From positions 10,679 through 74,678 of the forward strand of contig CAYQQM010000013.1 of the NCBI GenBank assembly GCA_964419605.1: a DNA stretch of 64,000 nt. The letters are read 5' to 3'. The translations under genes were made by a program, and so were the position numbers. Below the pieces are notes generated by a model that did no database searches, was not told the DNA's origin, and saw only the letters and a program-made list of their open reading frames with translations. This document shows, piece after piece, positions 52,063-60,481 of the stretch. This DNA is from JABFXX01 sp964419605 (GTDB lineage Bacteria; Myxococcota_A; Polyangia; Haliangiales; Haliangiaceae). The first letter of the stretch is position 1. Every line of letters begins with the position of its first letter.

Positions 52063-52413
52063 TTAGGCCTTTACGCCCCGCACAAAGCGGCGCAGCTCAA
52101 CCTGTGAAGCGCCGAGATAGCGCGCGAGCAGCAGCTGCCAGTTCACCGGCGCATGCGGACGGCAACAGTACAGGTCTAGGCTCGCAAAGTTCGACTCCGG
52201 GAACGTATGAATTGCGAGATGGGACTCGGCGAGCAAATACAGCGCCGTAATGCCTCCGGGGTTGGGAAACGTATGGGATTGCGGGGTACCAACGACGACG
52301 AGCCGTAGCTCTCGGACGACTTCGTCGAGGACTCCCGTAACCGTGGTCGTTGTACGGAGTCGATCTGGATCGCAGCCGTACGCATCAACGATGTGGGAGC
52401 TGCCTCCAGTCAC
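52063..52413 (-). CDS. speD: S-adenosylmethionine decarboxylase (prokaryotic speD type)
   Basis: 116 aa proenzyme. The motif ESHLAIHTFPE contains the autocleavage serine that becomes the pyruvoyl group, and CRPHAP completes the active site. It produces decarboxylated AdoMet, the aminopropyl donor for the SpeE protein of the same operon. GTG 52413 is used. It heads a five-gene operon and is divergent from the protease gene (216 bp between starts). Confidence 0.93.
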   Translation of the reverse strand: MTGGSSHIVDAYGCDPDRLRTTTTVTGVLDEVVRELRLVVVGTPQSHTFPNPGGITALYLLAESHLAIHTFPESNFASLDLYCCRPHAPVNWQLLLARYLGASQVELRRFVRGVKA

Positions 52414-52629
52414 GGCACGAACCCTATCAAAACTCCGCTGAGCAGGTGTGGTGTTTGTCCGCTCCGTTCAGTCACCCGCTGGTACCTTGAGGTACCGGGA
52501 GATTGCTGTTCTGTGGTCGGGAACGGAATCTGAGGGTTCCACTGCCGTGGAATCTCCGGCCGCCGGTCGACGAGCGTCCACGCAGCGGCACTTGCGCGCG
52601 TTGGAATGCAGGTTGCTTCAGGCAGAGTC

Positions 52630-53982
52630 ATGCCTAACTCAAAACCCATCTGGTTGTTCACCCTTCTTGTCGCTGCGTGCGCGGAGTCCTCAACGATGCC
52701 GCCGTTAGTCGTCGATCACGGCGACGGCACCTACTCGTTGGCGCCCCCGGAAGACGTTGATGCCTCAACGACTCGGCGCGACGGCGCACTGACCTGGAGG
52801 TACGCCGGTCAGGCCCGCCACTCGCGGAACCCGAAGCCGATCACCGAGCACACCTACGTCGGGGCTGCGCGCACGCAGACTACCGATGAGCAGCGCATTC
52901 TCGGGACGATTCGCGAAGACGATGATGGCTCGCGGTGGATCGTAAGCGCGGTCGACATGCCGAAAGTGCGCGACATGGTGGCAGCGCGCGATGCTGCTTC
53001 CGGCGAGGTTGCGCGTGGGCTCACCGTTGATGACCCGAGTCGCAAGGTAACGGCCGAGGAGCCTGTGGGGCGGCGCATGACGATCAAGCCGAACTCATGG
53101 GTGTTCGACGACTGCGACAATTCGGGCGGCCTGTTTGCAACCGACGACGACAACCACTATTGGGAGACCACCGACAACCGGATCGCCGTCGGCGCCGACA
53201 GCTCGCGTCGCAAGGCGATGGTGCAAATCGGTCGCGTGATCCCCGGCGTCACCTGCCCGTATAACGGCGACTACATCGCATGTCTTGCCGATCCGGACCC
53301 AGAAATTAGCGTCGATTGGTGCAAAAGCCACGTCCTCAACTGTCAGAACCAGGAATCGCATACCAGCGCCGTTTGTACTGGTACCATCCTTCGCCAAAAC
53401 TTCGTCGTGACCGCCGCGCACTGCGTGTACGACGACAACAACCTGTCGATCGCGAATTCTTCGATCAAGGTCAAGCGGGTCGATGGCGTAGAAGACGGCT
53501 GGCTCCCGGTCTCTAGTAAATTTATCGACGCCGGCTTCAATCCAGAGTGGGACCCAAGCGATGATTGGGTACTTCTTAAGCTCACGGCGCCGCTGACTGC
53601 TCCGTTTTTTGACATGGACATCTCAGGTGCATCCGACACGACTCTATCGAACCTTTCGCAGGTCTCGAACTTGGCCTTCCCAGCATTTGCGCCGAACTGC
53701 ACGTCGAACAGCAGCGTCGGCATGTTCCTGGCGAACGGCGATCTGGGCGCGATCTACAGCGCGCGGGTAAATTTCAAGTTGGATGGTGGCCCCCGGCACT
53801 CCGGCTCGCCGATATTTTTCTGCCCGGGCGGCAACAACAACGACACCTGCGAAGATGACGAAAAAGGGTTCATCGTCAGCGTGTGGACGGGGTGGAACGG
53901 CTTCGAAACGACGATGGTCGGTGCAAAGGGACCCGAACAGCGCACTGGCGCGATCGCGATCATGGACTCGAACCCGCCTTGA
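52630..53982 (+). CDS. Secreted trypsin/V8-like serine protease lipoprotein
   Basis: 450 aa. Signal with lipobox (IWLFTLLVAAC). After a ~180-residue propeptide-like region the chymotrypsin-fold triad is visible: VVTAAHCVYD (His), DDWVLLKL (Asp) and GGPRHSGSPIF (Ser), plus paired cysteines. Similar to glutamyl-endopeptidase-type proteins. Start ATG 52630 gives the cleanest signal; ATG 52606 is an alternative. Secreted proteases fit a predatory myxobacterial lifestyle. Confidence 0.85.
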   Translation: MPNSKPIWLFTLLVAACAESSTMPPLVVDHGDGTYSLAPPEDVDASTTRRDGALTWRYAGQARHSRNPKPITEHTYVGAARTQTTDEQRILGTIREDDDGSRWIVSAVDMPKVRDMVAARDAASGEVARGLTVDDPSRKVTAEEPVGRRMTIKPNSWVFDDCDNSGGLFATDDDNHYWETTDNRIAVGADSSRRKAMVQIGRVIPGVTCPYNGDYIACLADPDPEISVDWCKSHVLNCQNQESHTSAVCTGTILRQNFVVTAAHCVYDDNNLSIANSSIKVKRVDGVEDGWLPVSSKFIDAGFNPEWDPSDDWVLLKLTAPLTAPFFDMDISGASDTTLSNLSQVSNLAFPAFAPNCTSNSSVGMFLANGDLGAIYSARVNFKLDGGPRHSGSPIFFCPGGNNNDTCEDDEKGFIVSVWTGWNGFETTMVGAKGPEQRTGAIAIMDSNPP

Positions 53983-54060
53983 GCGGTGCGTGGGGCACGC
54001 TGGGAACCTCTGCGATCGCGGTGGCAGGCTCCGCCGAATCGCGGTTTTGTAGCTTCGGAA

Positions 54061-54786
54061 CTACTTCCGGCTCGGGCTATTGGCGGCTGTTGGTTCGCGG
54101 CACGCAATCGTAGCCCCATCGCAGGTCGTCACTGAGAGTTCGACCTTGGCGCCAGGAGCGCTCGCTTCGGCGTGGCCGACGGCGACCACATATTCGGCCG
54201 GCACGCCGCGGCGAACCAGATACGCGCGCACCTGATCCGCGCTTCGCTGCGCGAGCTTCTGCGCCTCCGCTTCGCTATGGCCTTTGGGCGTCGCGTACCC
54301 CTCAATCGTGATCGTGTTCCAGGTGAGGTTCGACTTCCACGATCGGACGATCTCGTCGGTCTGCGTGGTCGCGGCGGTACCGGCGCGCAACTGCGCCGGA
54401 TCGAACGCGGCGAGCTGCACTCGACGCGGCTTGCCCAAACGCGCGCCGCGCACTCGGTCCGCCCCCATAGGCACCGGCTGATACGCAGAACGCGCACCTT
54501 TCGCTTCTACTTTTTCGATGTTTTGGATCTTGTTGTCACTGGTCGGCCCAGAAGGCAGGTATCGAGGATCCGCCACGCGCAGATTTTCGCTTGCTCGAGC
54601 GGGCGGCAATTCTGCTTTGGACTGCTTTACCTCGCTCAAGTTTAGCGCGCGCGACCGCTTGGCCTCAGACTCTCCGAGAGTCGCGCCCAGTTGCGTCGCC
54701 ACCTTCGCATCGGACTTGGCCACTGGCTCCGAAGAGGCTGGTAGCGGAAGCGCGAGAATCGTTGCAATGAGGACGCCCTTGCTCAT
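54061..54786 (-). CDS. Exported protein with OmpA-like C-terminal domain
   Basis: 241 aa. ATG 54786 follows GGAGGG and gives a signal peptide (VLIATILALPLPASS). The middle is low complexity, Lys/Glu/Ala-rich. Residues about 155-230 resemble the OmpA/Pal peptidoglycan-binding fold (ITIEGYATPKGHSEAEAQKL, AQRSADQVRAYLVRRGVPA). A cysteine pair ends the protein. It is convergent with the protease gene. Likely a periplasmic, cell-wall-associated protein. Confidence 0.75.
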   Translation of the reverse strand: MSKGVLIATILALPLPASSEPVAKSDAKVATQLGATLGESEAKRSRALNLSEVKQSKAELPPARASENLRVADPRYLPSGPTSDNKIQNIEKVEAKGARSAYQPVPMGADRVRGARLGKPRRVQLAAFDPAQLRAGTAATTQTDEIVRSWKSNLTWNTITIEGYATPKGHSEAEAQKLAQRSADQVRAYLVRRGVPAEYVVAVGHAEASAPGAKVELSVTTCDGATIACREPTAANSPSRK

Positions 54787-54971
54787 CCCTCCAGGATACT
54801 CATTTCGAGCCGCCGCGATAGGTGTTCCGAGATGCCACACGTCGGTGTGTCGACCCGACCCGCTCGAACAAGCGACGAGATCGGGTCGCGCTCGAACGAA
54901 CTCCGGAGCGTGCTCTGAGCGTATTCAGGGAGTTGCGGACCGACCAAGGCTCGCCGTAGCCGCCGGTCTCG

Positions 54972-54977
54972 TATAAT
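54972..54977 (+). promoter_or_regulatory. TATAAT -10 element close to a GTG start
   Basis: A perfect TATAAT ends 9 bases before the GTG start at 54987. Transcription would begin at or next to the start codon, giving a leaderless or nearly leaderless mRNA. No clear -35 is seen. Confidence 0.4.
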
Positions 54978-54986
54978 GTCCCTGTC

Positions 54987-56390
54987 GTGCCAGAGTCGGA
55001 AAAGCAGTCGGAAAAGCAGTCGGAAAAGGCGTCCTCTGAGGGCGAAAAACAACTAGCGGCAGCGGAAGCGCAGGCAAAAGCGCGGTTCGAAAAAGCGATG
55101 AAGGAACTGCGAGAGGGAGCGTATCGCTTTAGCTCGCGCGCTCGAGGCCAGGCGGAGCTCATCATCGAGGAACTCATCGATCCCGAAGGCGAGACCGTGC
55201 TCAACCTCGCAGAGGTCGAGGGGGATCCCGGGGCGAGCGCGCTCGGCCAGTCGCTGGAGCTGATCACGTTCGACACGTGGCTGTTCGGCCAGATCGGTGA
55301 CAAAGACGCGCTCGATCTCAAGGCCGAGGAGCACTGGGAAGTTTGGTTCACCTACGGCGCGTGGATCGGTGAGACCATGCGCCGGCGGCACGGCGGCCAG
55401 TGGTTGATGCTGGGCGACGATCCGCACACCTGGCGGATCGGATTTTCAAAAATCTTCCTCGAAATTGCGCCGTTCATCTTCGCCGAGCAGCTTTTGCGCA
55501 CGGGGTCGGGAGCAACCAAAAAAATGGTTACCGAGATCGAGCGAATTCGCGGTCTCCATGAGGAGCACAAGCAGCACGACAAGGGACCAGCGCTCGATCG
55601 GTTTTTACCGCAGCATTACATTCGGCTCCACACAGTGCCTCTGGGGCAGTGGATGGCGATGGACTTTGCGAACCTCGCCAAGCTGTGGAACGAGGAGTCG
55701 GTTGCAAAATTGGTGGTGGAGCTAAAGGAAAAGGGGCCGCGTTTGGGGCCGCAAAATGCACCGGTCGTCGACCAGATCGTTGCCGCGCTGGCCAAGGCAA
55801 ATCAACAGGCACCGATCGCAAAACAGACTAACGATCGCGGGTTGTTCGAGGCGATTGCGCAGATCATCGCGCTGCGGCGTGCCACTGGACCGGTTGCAAT
55901 CGACATCCTGGAGCGCGTGGTCATGCCAGCCCTGCACGTCGGCATGCCGGAAACATTTCCACCGCTCGATGAAGACGATTTCGCAAGCCTCCGTAAGGGC
56001 ACAGAATTGTTTGCCTTTTTTACAGAGATCATCCCCCACAAATTCCAAGCCGACGACGAAGGCTTCTTGGGCACAATCCCGCACGAGCAGCTCACCACAC
56101 CGTATGCCGATCGCAACGTGCTCGAAATCGGCAAGGGTGATTGGGTCGTGGTGAACCCGTCGCATTTTTTGCCGATGTTGCAGGAATTCGACCCTCAGAA
56201 GCTGCTCGACAAGTACGACGAATTCGTGAAGTACCTGGCGAGTATTCCATCCGCTCCCCGGCGCCGAGACGACGGCCGCATGTTGGCCGAGACCGCGGTG
56301 CGCGCGCTTGCCGACCTGAAAGCGTGTGTTGCGGCAGCGGCGCAAAACAAAGACGCGCTGCTGTTTCGCCTCCTTCCCCCACCGGGATAG
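54987..56390 (+). CDS. Cytoplasmic protein of unknown function
   Basis: 467 aa, no signal or membrane segment. The N-terminus has three near-identical 12-bp repeats (54996-55031) encoding SEKQ-SEKQ-SEKA, then a charged helix. The rest is a compact mixed helical protein (FDTWLFGQIGDKDAL, GDWVVVNPSHFLPML) without a recognisable motif. GTG 54987 is used; the sequence just upstream suggests a leaderless transcript. It stands between an OmpA-like gene on the other strand and the ureide genes. Confidence 0.7.
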   Translation: MPESEKQSEKQSEKASSEGEKQLAAAEAQAKARFEKAMKELREGAYRFSSRARGQAELIIEELIDPEGETVLNLAEVEGDPGASALGQSLELITFDTWLFGQIGDKDALDLKAEEHWEVWFTYGAWIGETMRRRHGGQWLMLGDDPHTWRIGFSKIFLEIAPFIFAEQLLRTGSGATKKMVTEIERIRGLHEEHKQHDKGPALDRFLPQHYIRLHTVPLGQWMAMDFANLAKLWNEESVAKLVVELKEKGPRLGPQNAPVVDQIVAALAKANQQAPIAKQTNDRGLFEAIAQIIALRRATGPVAIDILERVVMPALHVGMPETFPPLDEDDFASLRKGTELFAFFTEIIPHKFQADDEGFLGTIPHEQLTTPYADRNVLEIGKGDWVVVNPSHFLPMLQEFDPQKLLDKYDEFVKYLASIPSAPRRRDDGRMLAETAVRALADLKACVAAAAQNKDALLFRLLPPPG

Positions 56391-56478
56391 CGAACACAGC
56401 GTTTGGTTACGACGCACAGTTTGAAACCGTTCCGAGGTTATACTGTGGCCATCTCATGCAGCCGGACCGAACCTTGCG

Positions 56479-57945
56479 ATGACGGATTTTCGCGATCTGC
56501 CCGATCTCGCGAGTGACGCTGTCGGCGGAGCTGCCATGTTGTGCAGCGATGAGTCGCTTGCGCCGAAAGAGCGGCTGGTCCGTGCGATGCGCCCTGGGGA
56601 CGGAGGCGGCGCGTATCGCGGCAAAGACGGGTGGGAAACCCGGCGCTATCGATCCAGCGACGGTGTGGCTCCACTGTCCGATAGCGATGTTCACGATTGG
56701 TGCGTCGTTCGGCTGGGCGTTCCGGGCGCGATTCGCGGGATCGTCGTGGATACAAGCTCGTTTCGCGACGATTGTCCCCAGACCATCGCAGTAGACGCTG
56801 CGGTCATTCAGCAGCCGCTGGACCTCGGTGCGTTAGACACAGCGACCTGGAGCTCTCTGGTGCCGCGGTCCCCGGTTCGCGGCGATTGTGCGAACTCCTT
56901 TGCCGTTGCGAGTGCCGAGCGGTGGACTCACGTTCGACTCGCCATTTATCCCGACGGCGGCATTGCACGGCTGCGAGTCCACGGTCAGCCCGCTTCCGAT
57001 CGGTGGCTCAACCCGCTGGTCGATCTCGCGGCGCTCGAGCACGGCGCCATGGTCGAGGCGTGCAGCGGCGGTACCGCGATCCACTTGCTTGCACCGGGGC
57101 CGGCGCGGTCGATGGAAGAAGGGTGGCAGACGCCGCGTCGGCGGGGCGCTGGCAACGAGTGGGCGGTGATTCGATTGGCGGGTCCCGGGCTGATCGAGCG
57201 GATCGAGATCGACACGTCGCACTTTACGGGCAATGCACCGGCGCGAGCGGTCGTCGAGGGTTCGGTGGATAGCGGCGATCGGGCTAACTGGCGTCCGCTG
57301 CTATCGACGTCGCTTCAGCCAAATACACGCCACGTGTTCGACAGCGATCTCCGCTGCATCGGCGAAGTGGCGCATTTGCGACTATCGATCTATCCGTGTG
57401 GCGGCGTGGCGCGATTGCGCGCGTGGGGCAGCGTCGCCCCGTCGAGGGACCCTGGGTTGGCCAAGCTCAACGCCCTAACCCCGTTGGATGCGACGGCGGC
57501 CTTGCTGAGGTGCTGCCGATCATCGGCGTGGGCGGCCGCCATGACCGGAGCGCGACCGTTTCGCGATGCGTACGCGTTGGCCCGATTGGCCGAGCGCACG
57601 TGGTTTTCGCTGGGTGAAAGTGACTACCTCGAGGCGTTTGCCGGGCATCCGCGGATCGGCGAGCTGCGATCGAACTCGCCAACCGGGCCGCTCTCGGTGC
57701 CGGATCCAACGGGCGTTGCGGCTGAACTTGCGCGCGCGGCACTGGCCGAAGCAAACAAAGCGTACGAAGCCAAACACGGCTTTATTTTCATTGCCTGTGC
57801 TTCGGGCAAAACCACGGATGCGCTGCTCGCCGAGCTCCTCGCTCGGTTCGAGCGCAGCCGCCCCGATGAGCTGCGCACCGCTGCCGAGGAGCAAGCGAAG
57901 ATCATCCGATTGCGCCTTACTCGACTACTGCAGGAACTCGCGTAG
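56479..57945 (+). CDS. alc: Allantoicase fused to OHCU decarboxylase
   Basis: 488 aa. Residues 1-330 are allantoicase with its two characteristic repeats: GWETRRYR...HDWCVVRLG...IVVDTSSF and GWQTPRRRG...EWAVIRLA...IEIDTSHF. The enzyme hydrolyses allantoate to ureidoglycolate and urea. Residues about 335-488 are 2-oxo-4-hydroxy-4-carboxy-5-ureidoimidazoline decarboxylase: YLEAFAGHPRIGE (catalytic His) and NKAYEAKHGFIFIACASGK. That enzyme catalyses an earlier step, OHCU to S-allantoin. The fusion joins two non-consecutive steps of urate breakdown; allantoinase acts between them and is not in the window. Confidence 0.92.
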   Translation: MTDFRDLPDLASDAVGGAAMLCSDESLAPKERLVRAMRPGDGGGAYRGKDGWETRRYRSSDGVAPLSDSDVHDWCVVRLGVPGAIRGIVVDTSSFRDDCPQTIAVDAAVIQQPLDLGALDTATWSSLVPRSPVRGDCANSFAVASAERWTHVRLAIYPDGGIARLRVHGQPASDRWLNPLVDLAALEHGAMVEACSGGTAIHLLAPGPARSMEEGWQTPRRRGAGNEWAVIRLAGPGLIERIEIDTSHFTGNAPARAVVEGSVDSGDRANWRPLLSTSLQPNTRHVFDSDLRCIGEVAHLRLSIYPCGGVARLRAWGSVAPSRDPGLAKLNALTPLDATAALLRCCRSSAWAAAMTGARPFRDAYALARLAERTWFSLGESDYLEAFAGHPRIGELRSNSPTGPLSVPDPTGVAAELARAALAEANKAYEAKHGFIFIACASGKTTDALLAELLARFERSRPDELRTAAEEQAKIIRLRLTRLLQELA

Positions 57946-58003
57946 GAGCCTCAAATAGCGCCGGTCTCGGCTGCGCTTGTGATAGGTTCCGCGCCGAACA
58001 ACG

Positions 58004-58792
58004 ATGTCGTCTCGAGCTGTCCAGGCAGCAGATGCAGCGATCGATTTCAGCGCCGAGGTCCTCGCCGACCTAGCGGGGTGCACGGACAAGGCGAGACCCG
58101 CCGGCATGTACCACCCATCGGATGGTGTGAAGCTCCGTCTGTATCCGTCGACCGCGGGTGCGGGAGGTTATGGCGATGCGGGGGACAAACGAGTGTCTGG
58201 ACCACAGACCAACGTCGCTCGAGCTTGGGCGAATCGATGCGGCACGATCCGCCACGAGGCGGCGGAACTGCAGCACATTGTCGCCGCGCAGGTAGAGGGG
58301 CGAGCCACCTCCGCCGAGCCGATTACTTTTGATTCGTGGTGGTCCGTCGGGTTGGCAGCGGCAACACTGTGGTGGAGCAGGGGGAAGGGATTCTATCGCG
58401 CCCCCGAGGGGCCGCCAGGCGGGCCCGGGGCAAGGCCGTTCGCTCGAGGAGGCGATCCGCTTGAGGTCCCGCAGCCGGCGCTTCCAAGCAGTTGGAACCT
58501 TTGCGTCCGCGAGAGCGCCGAACTTTTCAGCGATCTAAGAGCCAAGGCCGCGGTACTCGAAACTCCGTCCGAGGTCGAGCTGAATATTGTGCAGGGAAGC
58601 GGCAGGTTTCTTGTCAAATTTGTCGTCGAATCGTTCGATCTTGGACAGAACCACGTCGCGTATATTGCACACTATAAAGGTGCGATCGTCTCAATGGTTC
58701 GATCCGATACCGGGCCGCTTGCCACCCACAAGATTCGGGTTTGGCTGGGAGATGAACTGGAGAGGGCAGCCAACAGATTTTTTAGCAACTGA
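58004..58792 (+). CDS. Hypothetical protein
   Basis: 262 aa, no signal peptide or membrane helix. The middle has a Gly/Pro-rich low-complexity insert (APEGPPGGPGARPFARGGDP, about residues 132-151) encoded by very GC-rich DNA. The C-terminal ~110 residues look like a normal folded domain. It lies between two ureide-pathway genes on the same strand, but nothing in its sequence ties it to that pathway. Confidence 0.65.
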   Translation: MSSRAVQAADAAIDFSAEVLADLAGCTDKARPAGMYHPSDGVKLRLYPSTAGAGGYGDAGDKRVSGPQTNVARAWANRCGTIRHEAAELQHIVAAQVEGRATSAEPITFDSWWSVGLAAATLWWSRGKGFYRAPEGPPGGPGARPFARGGDPLEVPQPALPSSWNLCVRESAELFSDLRAKAAVLETPSEVELNIVQGSGRFLVKFVVESFDLGQNHVAYIAHYKGAIVSMVRSDTGPLATHKIRVWLGDELERAANRFFSN

Positions 58793-58886
58793 GTGGACGG
58801 ATGCCGGTGGAGTCCGTTCCGTTGCCGGAGGCTCTGATGCTCGGCATGGAGCTGGACGTGGGCTGAAACCGGGTTACAACTACAGG

Positions 58887-60233
58887 ATGTCGGTGCGCAC
58901 ATCGTTTCCGGAGAAGAAGCTCGCGAAGGCACTGCACCGCGTTGAGCGGGTACAGAGCCAATTGGTACGCCGCTATCCGGGGGAGTCGGGAAATCGCCAA
59001 GCTGTGCACACGGTGTACGGGGGCGCAAATCTGTTCACCGCCGAGACGCCGGCCAAGCTGGGCAATCTGGCCCTAAAGGCGCTCGATACCTATGCACCAG
59101 ATCCAGCCTCATTTGCCGAGGCGCTCGGCATTCGGGGCGAGCTGGCCGCGAAAGTTCGCGACCGCGTGCGCGACAAGCTGCGCCGAGAGCCGGTCGAAGA
59201 TTTTAGGATCGACTTCGAAGATGGCTACGGCAATCGCGCCGACGACGAAGAAGATGGCCACGCCGTCGCCGCCGCACAGCAGGTCGCGACCGCGATGGCT
59301 GCCAACTCCCTACCGCCGTTTGCCGGCATCCGCATCAAGCCGCTGACCCGCGATTTGGCGGCGCGTTCGCTGCGAACGCTCGATGTGTTCCTTACAGAAC
59401 TCACGTCTGCGACTCAGGGGCAATTGCCGACCAACTTCGTCGTTACCCTGCCCAAAGTCCAGTCGCGCGGCGATGTCGAAATCATCGTCGATGCCTTTGA
59501 ACTCCTCGAAGATCGGCTCGAACTACCGGCGGGCAGTCTGCGACTCGAGATCATGGTCGAAACCACCCAAGCGATCTTCGATCACAAGGGTCGTGCCACC
59601 CTACCGCAGTTGCATGGCGTCAGTGGTGGTCGGCTCGTGGCAGCCCACTTTGGCACGTACGACTACACGGCGAACTGCGGCATCGTAGCTGCGCACCAGA
59701 AAATGACGCACCCGGCATGCGACTTCGCCAAACATATGATGCAGGTGGCGTTTGCGGGGACCGGCATTCAGTTGTCCGATGGCGCCACCACCGTGATGCC
59801 GATCGCGGTGCACAAGGGCGCCACCCTGACGGATGCCCAGCGGGCCGAGAATCGCGCCGCCATCTTCTCCGCTTGGCGCCTGCACGCCGACAACGTGCGG
59901 CACGCTCTGATCGGCGGGTTCTATCAGGGCTGGGACCTGCATCCGGCTCAATTCGTACCGCGGTACGGCGCGGTCTACGCGTTCTTCCTGGAGGGATTCG
60001 AGGCCGCTAGCGAGCGGCTTAAGAACTTTGTCGACAAAGCGGCGCAGGCGACCTTGGTCGGCGACACATTCGACGATGCCGCCACCGGCCAGGGGCTATT
60101 GAACTACTTCTTGCGGGGAATCGCCTGCGGCGCTGTGACCGAGCAAGAAGCCCTGGCCACCGGGCTGTCGATCGACGATATCCGCTCGAAATCATTCGTT
60201 CGAATCGTGGCGGCGCGCCGCGGCAACACATAA
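58887..60233 (+). CDS. Aldolase/citrate-lyase-like protein (DUF6986 type)
   Basis: 448 aa. ATG 58887 gives the family-like start (FPEKKLAKALHRVERVQSQL); the frame is open further upstream inside the previous gene. Active-site-like segments of the HpcH/HpaI-type TIM barrel are visible: VVTLPKVQSRGDVEIIVDAF, LRLEIMVETTQAIFDHKG (metal-binding Glu) and VAAHFGTYDYTANCGI. DUF6986 genes are found next to allantoin and urate genes in other bacteria as I recall, so a role in C2/C3 acid metabolism from ureide-derived glyoxylate is likely, but the reaction is not known. Confidence 0.75.
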   Translation: MSVRTSFPEKKLAKALHRVERVQSQLVRRYPGESGNRQAVHTVYGGANLFTAETPAKLGNLALKALDTYAPDPASFAEALGIRGELAAKVRDRVRDKLRREPVEDFRIDFEDGYGNRADDEEDGHAVAAAQQVATAMAANSLPPFAGIRIKPLTRDLAARSLRTLDVFLTELTSATQGQLPTNFVVTLPKVQSRGDVEIIVDAFELLEDRLELPAGSLRLEIMVETTQAIFDHKGRATLPQLHGVSGGRLVAAHFGTYDYTANCGIVAAHQKMTHPACDFAKHMMQVAFAGTGIQLSDGATTVMPIAVHKGATLTDAQRAENRAAIFSAWRLHADNVRHALIGGFYQGWDLHPAQFVPRYGAVYAFFLEGFEAASERLKNFVDKAAQATLVGDTFDDAATGQGLLNYFLRGIACGAVTEQEALATGLSIDDIRSKSFVRIVAARRGNT

Positions 60234-60314
60234 AAGACTGGATCGACGAACTGGCAGAGCCGGGGTGATCGGTATTGCGACGCTTCGACGTCTCGTGTAG
60301 ACAACACATCTCAC

Positions 60315-60391
60315 GGCGGATGTAGCTCAATTGGTAGAGCGCCAGGTTGTGGTCCTGGATGTCGCGGGTTCGACCCCCGTCATTCGCCCCA
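60315..60391 (+). tRNA. tRNA-His (anticodon GTG), CCA encoded
   Basis: A complete cloverleaf: acceptor GCGGATG (60316-60322) pairs with CATTCGC (60381-60387), with the histidine-specific extra G-1 (60315) opposite C73 (60388). D-arm, anticodon loop TTGTGGT with GTG at 60349-60351, and the T-loop GGGTTCGACCC are present. CCA (60389-60391) is encoded. G-1 with C73 is diagnostic of tRNA-His. Confidence 0.97.
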
Positions 60392-60481
60392 AAAAAAGAA
60401 GAGCGGCAGACGGTTGGTGGCGTGGATGTCTCGGAAGAGACGTGCGTATACTCGGGTCGCTTCGATCCAACGGAGGAGCAT

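Noticed and set aside
58400..58445. CCCGAGGGG...GGGCCCGGGG stretch as another 27-bp repeat copy
   Set aside because: Lacks the GGGGACTTCC core; it is only generally GC-rich low-complexity sequence.
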